Assembly: GCA_013112575.1 (NCBI GenBank)
Contig: JABFGG010000001.1
Coordinates: 612,104 to 676,103, forward strand
Direction: 5' to 3'
DNA length: 64,000 nucleotides
Source of the DNA: Chloroflexota bacterium
GTDB lineage: Bacteria; Chloroflexota; Anaerolineae; Anaerolineales; UBA11579
Shown: positions 8,755-16,918 of the stretch, in pieces
How the letters are laid out: every line of letters begins with the position of its first letter
Numbering within the stretch: the stretch's first letter is position 1
The notes under the pieces: model-generated
What the model was told of the DNA's origin: nothing
The model's input: the letters and a program-made list of their open reading frames with translations, nothing else
Databases searched by the model: none
Made by a program: the position numbers and the translations under genes

Positions 8755-8795
8755 TTGTGCATCTTATCTCATGATTTAGCGGGAGAGATGATTTG

Positions 8796-9302
8796 ATGGA
8801 AGAAAAAAGATTGTATCAACATGCTATTGCCCCTAGAGTAACTGTAATAATCATTGCAGTCATCATGATCGGTCTAAGTCTTTTCCTTTTTCGGTTTGCG
8901 TTTCTAATACTATTTCGTTTCGGATCCGGTGGAAATTTGTCGTTTAACGCTCTCCTTTACAGTCTAATTTTAATAGCTGGGGCGCTTATTCTTCCGAGTA
9001 TTTGGATGAACTGGTGGCAAAGTTTCGAGATAGATGAAAACGGCATTACTTTTTCCGTTTTCCTTTTATGGAAAAAATTCGTTCCCTGGAAATCAGTGAT
9101 TGGTATCAAAAAACGCCGTCAGTTCATTGCAACCAAATACAACAAGATGTATGTCGTGTTCGCTGAACAGATTACCCCGGCACACCTGATCCTGGGATTA
9201 CTATATGGAGGGAAACTGAAGCCGGGATTTGTAATACAGATCGGCCCACAGGAATTTGAGGAAGCTATCAAAGAAATATCTGCCAGGACAGCAATCCTCT
9301 AA
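8796..9302 (+). CDS. Membrane protein with a PH-like domain
   Basis: 168 residues. Two hydrophobic segments (about 14-40 and 48-70) are followed by a beta-rich soluble part typical of bacterial PH-like domains: SFEIDENGITFSVFLLWKKFVPWKSVIGIKK. No closer family was recognised. Start 8796 has GGGAGAG eight nt upstream; a TTG at 8793 is less likely. The gene is AT-rich compared with the flanking pcrA and galE, suggesting a different history. Role unknown. Confidence 0.7.
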   Translation: MEEKRLYQHAIAPRVTVIIIAVIMIGLSLFLFRFAFLILFRFGSGGNLSFNALLYSLILIAGALILPSIWMNWWQSFEIDENGITFSVFLLWKKFVPWKSVIGIKKRRQFIATKYNKMYVVFAEQITPAHLILGLLYGGKLKPGFVIQIGPQEFEEAIKEISARTAIL

Positions 9303-9367
9303 GCTATGCTCAAACGCTGCAAAAAAAGCCCAAGCACAACATACAACAAATGAGGGATAATTAAGCC

Positions 9368-10345
9368 ATGCGAATATTCCTCACTGGCGGGGCAGGCTAC
9401 ATCGGCTCTGCCGTCACCCAAACATTAATTGAAGCTGGCCACGAGGTCACGGTGTACGACTCGCTGGTCAAGGGCTATCGTGCCGCGATCCCCTCGGAGG
9501 CTGAGTTCGTGCAGGCTGACCTGGCCGACAAAGAAGCTTTGACCGCGGCGCTGACCGCCAAAGACTATGATGCCGTGATGCACTTTGCAGCTTTCATTGA
9601 AGCGGGCGAGAGCATGCAAAAGCCCGGCTTGTATTTCGAGAACAATGTTAGCCATTCGATCCAGTTGATCGAGGCCGCCTGCCAGGCAGGTATCCAACGC
9701 TTTGTGATGTCTTCTACAGCAGCGGTGTACCAGAGCAGCGATGAGCCATTGAGCGAGGATTCGCCGTTGGGGCCGACCAATACCTATGGGGCCACCAAAT
9801 TGATGATCGAGCAGAGCCTGAACTGGTTTGGGCAGATCCACGGGCTGCGCTTTGCGGCCTTGCGTTACTTCAACGCAGCAGGGGCGTTGCCGAGGCGCGG
9901 TGAGGCCCACAATCCCGAAACACATCTGATCCCGCTGGTGTTGCAGGTGCCTTTGGGCCAGCGTGAGAACATCAAGATCTACGGCACGGATTACCCCACG
10001 CGTGACGGCACGGCCACTCGCGACTACATCCATATCGCCGACCTGGCCTCGGCGCATATACTGGCTTTGGAAGCCCTGGAGAACAGGGACAAGCTGATCT
10101 ACAACCTGGGCAACGGTAAAGGTTACTCCGTGCGAGAGGTGATCGACACAGCTCGCGAAGTGACGGGCCATGCTATCCCCGCCGAAGAAACGCCGCGCCG
10201 CCCGGGTGACTCGCCGCGTTTGGTGGCCTCTTCAAAACGCATCCGCGAGGAGCTGGGCTGGCAGCCGCAGATCCCGGACCTCAAGGACATCATCGCCAGC
10301 GCCTGGGAGTGGCACCAGAGCCACCCGGAGGGTTATGGGGGCTAG
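9368..10345 (+). CDS. galE: UDP-glucose 4-epimerase
   Basis: 325 residues, a short-chain dehydrogenase/reductase of the extended type. It interconverts UDP-glucose and UDP-galactose using bound NAD. The N-terminal Rossmann motif is TGGAGYIGS (residues 6-14). The catalytic SSTAAVY serine region and the YxxxK pair (Tyr140, Lys144 in TYGATKLM) are present. ALRYFNAAGA, RDYIHIADLA and NLGNGKGYSV are GalE family signatures. The enzyme would supply sugar nucleotides for surface glycans, which fits the glycosyltransferase block at 55-61 kb. A WD40 lipoprotein gene starts 2 nt after its stop and may be co-transcribed. Confidence 0.94.
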   Translation: MRIFLTGGAGYIGSAVTQTLIEAGHEVTVYDSLVKGYRAAIPSEAEFVQADLADKEALTAALTAKDYDAVMHFAAFIEAGESMQKPGLYFENNVSHSIQLIEAACQAGIQRFVMSSTAAVYQSSDEPLSEDSPLGPTNTYGATKLMIEQSLNWFGQIHGLRFAALRYFNAAGALPRRGEAHNPETHLIPLVLQVPLGQRENIKIYGTDYPTRDGTATRDYIHIADLASAHILALEALENRDKLIYNLGNGKGYSVREVIDTAREVTGHAIPAEETPRRPGDSPRLVASSKRIREELGWQPQIPDLKDIIASAWEWHQSHPEGYGG

Positions 10346-10347
10346 TG

Positions 10348-12405
10348 ATGCGTAAAACCGTTTTACTATTAAGCCTATGTTTACTGGCCGCCTGCTCCGG
10401 GCCGCCTATCTCTCAGTTTCCAGAGACGATTGTCCCGCCAACTGTTACAAACACTCCCCCACCGACACTCACTCCAACTTATCTGCCACTCACACCTGTA
10501 TCCGTAGGAACACCTGTCCCTGAAACCAGCGGGGTTATCACAGCGGACAATGTGGGCAGGCTGACCCACATCGCTACTTGGGGGGATGGGAATGTAACCT
10601 CGGCAGAATATACAGCGGATGGCAAATATTTGCTTGCGGGTAGCCTGATTGGCATTCATATCTATGATGCCACCGACTTTTCGCAAGTCGATTTCATTGA
10701 TGTTTCGAGAGAAACCTTGGACATTGCTGTGTCGCCTGACAATAAGATGATTGCAGCATCAACTACAAATAGCTTTCTGCTCATTGATCTTGCTGAAAAG
10801 AAAAAAGTATATGAAATTGAGATTCCTATCGCCCGACGTATTGGGGAGGCAGAATTGGCTTTCTCCCCTGATAGTCAAATATTGGCTACGGGGAGCTCCG
10901 ATTCCAGATGGGGATTTGTGCAATTATGGAATGTTAATGATGGAGCCTTGATACGAAGCTTTGAAGGCAAAGATGACTATATAAGCGACATTCAGTTCTC
11001 TTCGAATGGAAACCATCTAATTACTGCTGGTACCTATACTAGGATTTGGGATTTAAGCGGCAACCAATTGGAAGAATTTTGGGCTAGGTCAAGCAGTCTC
11101 GAAATAATGGACAGCGGACAAACTATAGTTGAGAGTTCATTTTCTTTTCCCGATGTAGGCTTTTGGACGTTGTCAGATATTGGAGAACCCAAATATCTAA
11201 ACTCTATTGAAGTAGGTGTAACTGGTGTCGATAGTATAGCGGTTTCTCCAGATAGCAAATTTCTAGCAGCGGCTATAGATGAGGGCATAAGTTTTTGGAA
11301 TCTCCCGTCAGGCGAATTGGCATATGCTCATAATGATGAGCAACTAACAATTCGTGAGCTAGTGTGGTCCCCAGATGGAAACCACGTGATAGCAACCTCA
11401 ACTGCTAAAGGAATAGAAATATGGAGTGTAGATGATTGGGTATTAGAAAGAACTATTAGTAATATGACGGGCGCTATGCAAACTCTTGATTGGGCGTCAA
11501 CGGGAGATTTTGTTGCTGTTGGGACTTTTGAAGGAAATGCTTACATTCTAGATGCTCAAACAGGTGAGATACACCAAGAATTCAATGATTTGTACAATGT
11601 CACTAGTGTAGAGTTTTCCCCGGATGGACAAAGTTTGGCGATTGGTACTCAATTTACTAGTGTGCAAATTCGAGCAATAGATGGAATTTTGGTAAAGGAG
11701 CTAGAAGAGATCGGTTTTGGTTCTACGATCGTTCAGTATTTTGGAGAAGGCGAATGGTTAGCTCTAAATCTTCCAGGGGAAGAATATTCGAACGAAACAA
11801 TTCAAATTTGGGAAACTAATAATTGGACTCAACTTTATAGTTGGGATATCGGAGACGTACTAGTTCAAACTGCTGATTTGTCAAATGATGGAAAACTGCT
11901 GGCGTATTCAATATTAAATGGCAAAGTCGTTCATCTTCTAGAGACAGATACAGGAGAACATTTACAAGAACTTGATCTCAAAGGTATTGGTGGCCGGTCA
12001 CACATCACGTCCATCGCTTTCTCTTCAGATGGAAAATATGTGGCGACGGTCTCAGATGAGGGGAATATATTCGAAGAAGATGAATGGCATGAATTCCTGC
12101 GAGTGTGGCAAGTTTCCAATTGGGAACTTGTGTATGAGGTTCAACTGTTCACATTTGGAGCCGCGAGGACGAGGGGATATGGATTTCAACAACCTGGTGT
12201 GGTTGCTTGGTCTCCTGATAGCAAATTGCTAGCAGTGGGGCTGCCGAATGGCCGGATACACTTATTGGATGCAGAGGAGGGAGAAGTGTTGCACGAATTC
12301 TTTGGACATACCATGTGGGTGACCAATCTTGCTTTTTCCCCTAATGGGCGTTTGCTGGTATCCGGTTCGGAAGATGGCACCGTGCGGTTGTGGGGATTAA
12401 AATAA
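10348..12405 (+). CDS. WD40-repeat lipoprotein
   Basis: 685 residues. Residues 1-18 form a signal peptide with the lipobox LAAC (MRKTVLLLSLCLLAAC). A Thr/Pro-rich linker to about residue 55 tethers a beta-propeller region that fills the rest. SPDGK/SPDS-type repeats recur about every 40 residues, including AVSPDNKMIA, AFSPDSQILA, EFSPDGQSLA and AFSPNGRLLV, and the last ends SGSEDGTVRLWGLK. This is probably an extracytoplasmic protein-interaction scaffold. The start at ATG 10348 is set by GGGGG 6 nt upstream and the signal peptide. The coding sequence from about 10.9 to 12.2 kb is AT-richer than galE. Confidence 0.88.
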   Translation: MRKTVLLLSLCLLAACSGPPISQFPETIVPPTVTNTPPPTLTPTYLPLTPVSVGTPVPETSGVITADNVGRLTHIATWGDGNVTSAEYTADGKYLLAGSLIGIHIYDATDFSQVDFIDVSRETLDIAVSPDNKMIAASTTNSFLLIDLAEKKKVYEIEIPIARRIGEAELAFSPDSQILATGSSDSRWGFVQLWNVNDGALIRSFEGKDDYISDIQFSSNGNHLITAGTYTRIWDLSGNQLEEFWARSSSLEIMDSGQTIVESSFSFPDVGFWTLSDIGEPKYLNSIEVGVTGVDSIAVSPDSKFLAAAIDEGISFWNLPSGELAYAHNDEQLTIRELVWSPDGNHVIATSTAKGIEIWSVDDWVLERTISNMTGAMQTLDWASTGDFVAVGTFEGNAYILDAQTGEIHQEFNDLYNVTSVEFSPDGQSLAIGTQFTSVQIRAIDGILVKELEEIGFGSTIVQYFGEGEWLALNLPGEEYSNETIQIWETNNWTQLYSWDIGDVLVQTADLSNDGKLLAYSILNGKVVHLLETDTGEHLQELDLKGIGGRSHITSIAFSSDGKYVATVSDEGNIFEEDEWHEFLRVWQVSNWELVYEVQLFTFGAARTRGYGFQQPGVVAWSPDSKLLAVGLPNGRIHLLDAEEGEVLHEFFGHTMWVTNLAFSPNGRLLVSGSEDGTVRLWGLK

Positions 12406-12473
12406 TAAACACTTAGTTCGATTGACCTATTTGCACAAAAGCTGATTCTGTGCCATGCTAGAGGGGAAATACC

Positions 12474-13112
12474 ATGCAAACTCGACGCAAACGCCGCAAG
12501 ACTGCCGGCAAACGCCACACACTAATTGTCTATCGCCGCATGATGACGCGTATCCTGCGTACCGCGCTGATCGCCGACCTTGGCCTGTGGGTGACCTACT
12601 ACTTTGCCCGCCTGGGACGCGTGCCCGCACTGTACCCACCGCGGGACCTCATCCTGCTGGCTGGGGCTGCGATTGGGCTTATCGTAGTCATGCTGATTAT
12701 GGTCGCTCGTATACGGGGCTTCGTGCAGGCGCGCTTGGGTTACCTGGTGATCGCTACCTCTATCTTCACGCTGAAGATCTCCTACCGGCGGGTGCTGAGT
12801 GCCCGGCCTGTGGAGTTCGGCCAGCTATACTCGCCTGCCGAGATGAAATGGGGCGACAAGAATTTCTTGCAACCTTACTTCGGCAAGACCATTCTGGCAA
12901 TCATTACCAAAGGTTATCCGGTCTCGCCACGCTTACTGCGTTTGTTCTTCCCAAAATATTTCATTCATCCCAAAGACACCGGCTTCCTGCTGATCATCGA
13001 AGACTGGATGGGGCTGAGCACGGAGATCGATCAGTTGATGAACACCTGGCGCGAAAAGCGCGGGCCAAAACGAACGCGCGGCAATACGATCAGGGGGATG
13101 TATGGACAATAA
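12474..13112 (+). CDS. Two-helix membrane protein of unknown function
   Basis: 212 residues with a very basic N-terminus (MQTRRKRRKTAGKRH), two hydrophobic helices (about 30-48 and 58-80) and a cytoplasmic C-terminal domain ending in another basic stretch. The segment GYLVIATSIFTLKISYRRVLSARP resembles the first strands of a PH-like domain, but that is only a suggestion. An AGAGGGG Shine-Dalgarno lies just upstream. An overlapping reading frame from 12455 lacks protein-like composition and was rejected. Confidence 0.75.
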   Translation: MQTRRKRRKTAGKRHTLIVYRRMMTRILRTALIADLGLWVTYYFARLGRVPALYPPRDLILLAGAAIGLIVVMLIMVARIRGFVQARLGYLVIATSIFTLKISYRRVLSARPVEFGQLYSPAEMKWGDKNFLQPYFGKTILAIITKGYPVSPRLLRLFFPKYFIHPKDTGFLLIIEDWMGLSTEIDQLMNTWREKRGPKRTRGNTIRGMYGQ

Positions 13113-13125
13113 CAGCAACCCTTTA

Positions 13126-13153
13126 TTGACAATTACGTATTAGATGATAGAGT
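13126..13153 (+). promoter_or_regulatory. Sigma-70-type promoter
   Basis: TTGACA at 13126-13131, a 16-nt spacer and TAGAGT at 13148-13153, upstream of the GTG-started gene at 13274. The leader of about 110 nt contains the hairpin at 13214-13235. Confidence 0.5.
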
Positions 13154-13213
13154 TTTTGTTGCTACATCTTAATTAGCCTGGCAACAAGCCAACTGCATAG
13201 AGGAGAATTCGGA

Positions 13214-13245
13214 GCCCAATTCTAATTGAATGGGCTGTTTTGCTT
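13214..13245 (+). terminator. Hairpin with short T tract (terminator or leader attenuator)
   Basis: GCCCA-A-TTC (13214-13222) pairs with GAATGGGC (13228-13235) with one bulged A, followed by TGTTTTGCTT. It can end the transcript of 12474-13112. Because it lies downstream of the TTGACA promoter at 13126, it could equally act as a leader hairpin for the next gene. Confidence 0.4.
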
Positions 13246-13273
13246 AAAGCGCGGCCCATAAGGAGCTACACAG

Positions 13274-14089
13274 GTGAAGAACTTACTAATAATCCTCGGT
13301 GTACTTGTTGTGGGGATACCCTTGCTGGGATGGATCGGTTTGCAGATCAGGCCTAAGGCTTTTGACCCCGTCCCAGTACAAGGGCAGGTGACCCAAACGA
13401 TGCCTTTGCCCGAGGGCTTACCGGCCCCCGTCGAACGTTTTTATCGCACAGTATATGGTGAAGAGATCCCGGTGATCGAATCGGCGGTGGTCTCGGGCCG
13501 GGCGGAGTTGCGTTTTATGGGCATCACGTTCCCCTCCCGCTTCCGCTTCACGCATGTGACAGGGCAGGATTACCGCCACTATATTGAAGCAACTATCTTT
13601 GGCTTTCCGCTGATGAAAGTCAACGAGCACTATCTGGATGGACACTCGCGGCTGGCCCTGCCCTTTGGAGTAGTCGAGAACGAACCCAAGATCGACCAGG
13701 CCGCCAACCTCGGATTATGGGGCGAAGGTTTCTGGTTTCCTGCAATTTACATTACTGACTCACGGGTGCGCTGGGCAGCGATTGATGATACCAGCGCCAG
13801 GATGTACGTGCCCTTTGGAGAAGGTGAGGATGAGTTTGTTGTTACCTTTGATTCGGAAACAGATCTAATAATCAGCCTGGATGCCATGCGCTACAAAGAA
13901 GTCACGGATGAAGCCAAAACCCCCTGGCACAATGAAGCCCTGTATTGGGCTGAGCTAGACGGGGGTTTCCTGCCCACAACCGGGACCGTAACCTGGATGG
14001 ACGAAGGCAGTCCCTGGGCTACATTCATCGTGGAAGAAGTGGTCTACAACGCCAACGTGAGCGATTACGTTAGAGCTACTGGGCCCTGA
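13274..14089 (+). CDS. DUF6544-like (formerly DUF6920) membrane-anchored protein
   Basis: 271 residues. One N-terminal transmembrane helix (about 3-24) precedes a soluble domain with patterns I associate with the DUF6544 family: LPAPVERFYRTVYG, EATIFGFPLMKVNEHYLDGH, WGEGFWFPAIYI and VRWAAIDDTSARMYVPFG. The function of this family is unknown. The start is GTG, supported by AGGAG eight nt upstream at 13261-13265. The gene ends before a pair of bidirectional terminators separating it from the convergent gene at 14263. Confidence 0.75.
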   Translation: MKNLLIILGVLVVGIPLLGWIGLQIRPKAFDPVPVQGQVTQTMPLPEGLPAPVERFYRTVYGEEIPVIESAVVSGRAELRFMGITFPSRFRFTHVTGQDYRHYIEATIFGFPLMKVNEHYLDGHSRLALPFGVVENEPKIDQAANLGLWGEGFWFPAIYITDSRVRWAAIDDTSARMYVPFGEGEDEFVVTFDSETDLIISLDAMRYKEVTDEAKTPWHNEALYWAELDGGFLPTTGTVTWMDEGSPWATFIVEEVVYNANVSDYVRATGP

Positions 14090-14155
14090 TGGCTAAATAG
14101 TTTAACCAAGTTTGCATACAAACCCGAGTTTTGAAACAGCTAATCATTGGGATAC

Positions 14156-14181
14156 AAAATCCGCTCGGCTGAGCGGATTTT
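14156..14181. terminator. Bidirectional rho-independent terminator
   Basis: AAAATCCGCTC (14156-14166), loop GGCT, GAGCGGATTTT (14171-14181). An A-run on the left and a T-run on the right allow use from either side, between convergent genes. Confidence 0.8.
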
Positions 14182-14186
14182 CATTT

Positions 14187-14232
14187 AATTAAAACACCGC
14201 GCATGGTCTAACTTTAGCGCGGTGTTTTAATT
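14187..14232. terminator. Second bidirectional terminator, 16-bp stem
   Basis: A perfect 16-bp inverted repeat, AATTAAAACACCGCGC (14187-14202) with its complement at 14217-14232, and a 14-nt loop. It abuts the first terminator, giving a double stop between convergent transcripts. Confidence 0.8.
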
Positions 14233-14262
14233 CTTATTGTGGTTTCAGTTTCAAACAGCCAA

Positions 14263-14823
14263 TTACTGAGTAACCGGTTGGAGACCAAATCTTTGGGCAA
14301 CTTCAGGGGTAATCAGGCCCAACAGTGCGTAACCGAGGCCGGCAATCACAGCGCCGAGCAGCGCAAACGCCACACCGAGTGCAATTGCACCGTAGGCCAT
14401 ACCGATTGCCATGGCGGACAGGCTCAAAGATGTGACCAGGCCGGAGGCCGTCAGCTGTGTGTTGCGGGCTGAGTTAGCAACAGGCGCACCATTGGCATCT
14501 TTCAAGGCTTCTTCCGGATTACTAGTCCCGGCCGGATCACCACTTTCTACTTCAAAGCGTCCCATTTCAGCGTAGCTCAAGCCACCAGTATATTTCAGTG
14601 AGTGTTCTCGAATAATACTTGCCATGCTTAGCGCAGTGGGGATATTCGTTACCGGAGTATTCGGGATTGAAGCATCATCGGGAGTGACGATGTTTTGTGC
14701 AGCCAACTGCTGCCCAATGAATGAATTGATATAAATACCAGTGCCCACCGTTGCCACACCTACAAGCGCAAAAATGATGCCGATAGCGATGACCAATTTG
14801 GGGAAAGTTCTTACCTTATCCAT
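14263..14823 (-). CDS. Multi-helix membrane protein of unknown function
   Basis: 186 residues. One N-terminal helix (about 10-32), an extracytoplasmic loop of roughly 90 residues containing GGLSYAEMGRFEVESGDPAG, and two closely spaced C-terminal helices rich in Ala and Gly (about 130-170). A clear AAGGAG Shine-Dalgarno lies 6 nt before the ATG at 14823. A TATAAT-like -10 box lies on the minus strand at 14866-14861. No family with a known role was recognised. The 175 bp upstream, to the kinase gene, hold nothing else recognisable. Confidence 0.75.
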   Translation of the reverse strand: MDKVRTFPKLVIAIGIIFALVGVATVGTGIYINSFIGQQLAAQNIVTPDDASIPNTPVTNIPTALSMASIIREHSLKYTGGLSYAEMGRFEVESGDPAGTSNPEEALKDANGAPVANSARNTQLTASGLVTSLSLSAMAIGMAYGAIALGVAFALLGAVIAGLGYALLGLITPEVAQRFGLQPVTQ

Positions 14824-14999
14824 TAAATTCTCCTTTGGATATATGACTTAATTTATCCAAATTATAGGAGATATGTATTTGTGAAGATAGGTACATACGT
14901 CCCTCTCTAAGCAGTGTAAATGTCCTAATTTAGATAGGAATTGTAGTATTTAGAGATTTGACTTGGAGATTTAGGCAGATTTTACGGATGGGAGATTTG

Positions 15000-16913
15000 T
15001 TATTCTGTGACCGGCAAAACGACGGTAAAGGTTGAACCCTCCCCCACCTTTGAGTCTACCCAGATGCGCCCCCGATGGTTTTCGACGATAGATTGCACGA
15101 TGGCCAGCCCCAGGCCAGTACCCTGTATCTCTTCGGGTACGTTGTTGGCACGGTAGAACTTATCGAAGATGCGGGCCTGCGATTCCTGGGGAATGCCGGG
15201 GCCGGTGTCCACAATCTGTAAATAGACCTGGCCGTCTTCCTGCCCTGTGCGCAGGGTGATGGTGCCACCATTGGGCGTATATTTGACGGCGTTACCCAGG
15301 ATGTTATCCAGCATTTGACGTAATTGGATGGGGTTGCCCACCACGGCGGGTACCTCTCCACTGGCATTTACGCTCAGGTCCTGCCCTTTTTGGTCAGCGA
15401 GGTGTTTGATGCCATCCATTGAATAGCCAATGATAGATGCCAGGGGCACGCGCTCGATGTTCTCATCCAGGCCGACTTCAATGCGGCCCAGATCGAGCAG
15501 GTCGTTGATCAGATCAGTAATGTTCTTGACGCTGGTTTGGACGCGGTCGATGAACATGGATTGCTGCTGGTTGACTTCCCCCGCACGAGTAATCAACTCT
15601 ACATAACCCAAAATCGCGGTCAGAGGTGAACGTAGGTCGTGCGAGACAGCCGTGACAAAGTCGCTTTTAACGCGGTCTAGTTCTTTGAGATAAGTAATGT
15701 CGTGCAGTGTGACCACCCTACCGATATCGGGAATCTCGGTGACATTGGCATTGTAGGTGCGTCCCCCGGCCAATTCCAGTTCCACCCGGTAGGGGTCTTC
15801 GTTTTTGCCCTCGATGACATCGATCAGGCCTTCGTGGGTAAATACCCGGCTGTAGTGCCAGTTCGAGAAATCCGCTTCGCCCAGTTCAAGGGCTTTACGG
15901 GCGGCGCGGTTGATCAGCGTGGGTTGCCCGGAAGCATCCAGCACGATCACACCGTCCTGGATCTGGCGCAGGATACGCTCCAACTTGCTGCGCTCGACTT
16001 CGGTATGGGAGTAGAGGTTGGCGTTCTCGATGGCGATGGCAGCGTAGTCGGCGATGGCCGAGAGCAGCGTCACATGGCGATCTTCAAAGCCGCGACCTGA
16101 TTCGCGATTGTCAACACCCAGGACACCGATCGACTCGCCGTGGGCCTTGAGCGGCACGTAGATTAGTGAGTGCACCAGGTAAGCGGTCTTGATCTTTTGC
16201 GGGGTTTGTTCGTTGATCACCTTGGGCTCGCCACTATGAAAAACTTCGCCAGCCAGCGAGTCTTCCGTTTCGAGGCGGAAGGTGCTCACGAATTCATCCT
16301 GGAAGTTGAGAGCGGCGCGCATGTAAAGGTCGCTGGTGTCCTCATCGTAAAGCAGGATGCTGCCCTCTTCTGCGCCAGTGAGTGACACGGCGGCTTCAAG
16401 GGCGTTCTTTAATACCCGGTCAATGTCGAGGTGGGCAGTAACAGATTGGCCGACCTGTGCCAGGGCCTCCAGTTCATCAAGGCGTTGCAACAAAGGCCCG
16501 GTCTGGCGGCGAGCTTCAATGTCCAGCCAATCCTGCCAATGCTTGCGTCGTTTAAGGCCACGCTGCACAGAAGCCAGCAAACGGTCAGAGCGCAAGGGTG
16601 GACTGAGCCAGTCAATTACGCCCAGGCGCACAACCTCGAGAGGCACAGTGCGCGTGCCCAAGTGAGAATAAACGATCACCGGCATGGTGGGGCGTTGTTC
16701 CAGGATCTTGGCGGCCAATTCCAGATGGTCACCATCTTCCAACTGGTCGCCGATGACCATGATGTCGGGGCGTGTGTTGGCGGCCATGCGCTCGGCTTCT
16801 TCGCAGGATGTGGCAACAGAGACCTGATAGCCTTCTGGAGAGAGGGTTTGATCCTCAGCGATCTGGCGAACTTCGGGATTAGAGAGGACGAGCAGAATGC
16901 GTTCGTTGGCCAT
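15000..16913 (-). CDS. Sensor histidine kinase with N-terminal receiver-like, GAF and PAS domains
   Basis: 637 residues, with no transmembrane segment. Order: receiver-like domain (1-125), GAF (about 160-305, with SLTGAEEGSILLYDE), PAS (about 315-395, with QDGVIVLDASGQPTLINRAA), HisKA with phospho-acceptor His425 in VSHDLRSPLTAILGY, and a HATPase (about 530-637) with N-box LGNAVKYTP, DTGPGIP and GTGLGLAIV. The receiver has an Asp in VIGDQLEDGD, but its first strand ends LVLSNPEV and lacks the usual acidic pair, so phosphorylation there is doubtful. It starts 5 nt after the stop of the second kinase gene and is surely in the same operon. No separate response regulator is nearby. Confidence 0.9.
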   Translation of the reverse strand: MANERILLVLSNPEVRQIAEDQTLSPEGYQVSVATSCEEAERMAANTRPDIMVIGDQLEDGDHLELAAKILEQRPTMPVIVYSHLGTRTVPLEVVRLGVIDWLSPPLRSDRLLASVQRGLKRRKHWQDWLDIEARRQTGPLLQRLDELEALAQVGQSVTAHLDIDRVLKNALEAAVSLTGAEEGSILLYDEDTSDLYMRAALNFQDEFVSTFRLETEDSLAGEVFHSGEPKVINEQTPQKIKTAYLVHSLIYVPLKAHGESIGVLGVDNRESGRGFEDRHVTLLSAIADYAAIAIENANLYSHTEVERSKLERILRQIQDGVIVLDASGQPTLINRAARKALELGEADFSNWHYSRVFTHEGLIDVIEGKNEDPYRVELELAGGRTYNANVTEIPDIGRVVTLHDITYLKELDRVKSDFVTAVSHDLRSPLTAILGYVELITRAGEVNQQQSMFIDRVQTSVKNITDLINDLLDLGRIEVGLDENIERVPLASIIGYSMDGIKHLADQKGQDLSVNASGEVPAVVGNPIQLRQMLDNILGNAVKYTPNGGTITLRTGQEDGQVYLQIVDTGPGIPQESQARIFDKFYRANNVPEEIQGTGLGLAIVQSIVENHRGRIWVDSKVGEGSTFTVVLPVTE

Positions 16914-16918
16914 GATGT

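Noticed and set aside
12455..13129. 224-codon plus-strand ORF overlapping the gene at 12474
   Set aside because: The 12474 frame has a good Shine-Dalgarno, basic N-terminus and two membrane helices; the alternative frame is low-complexity and not protein-like.
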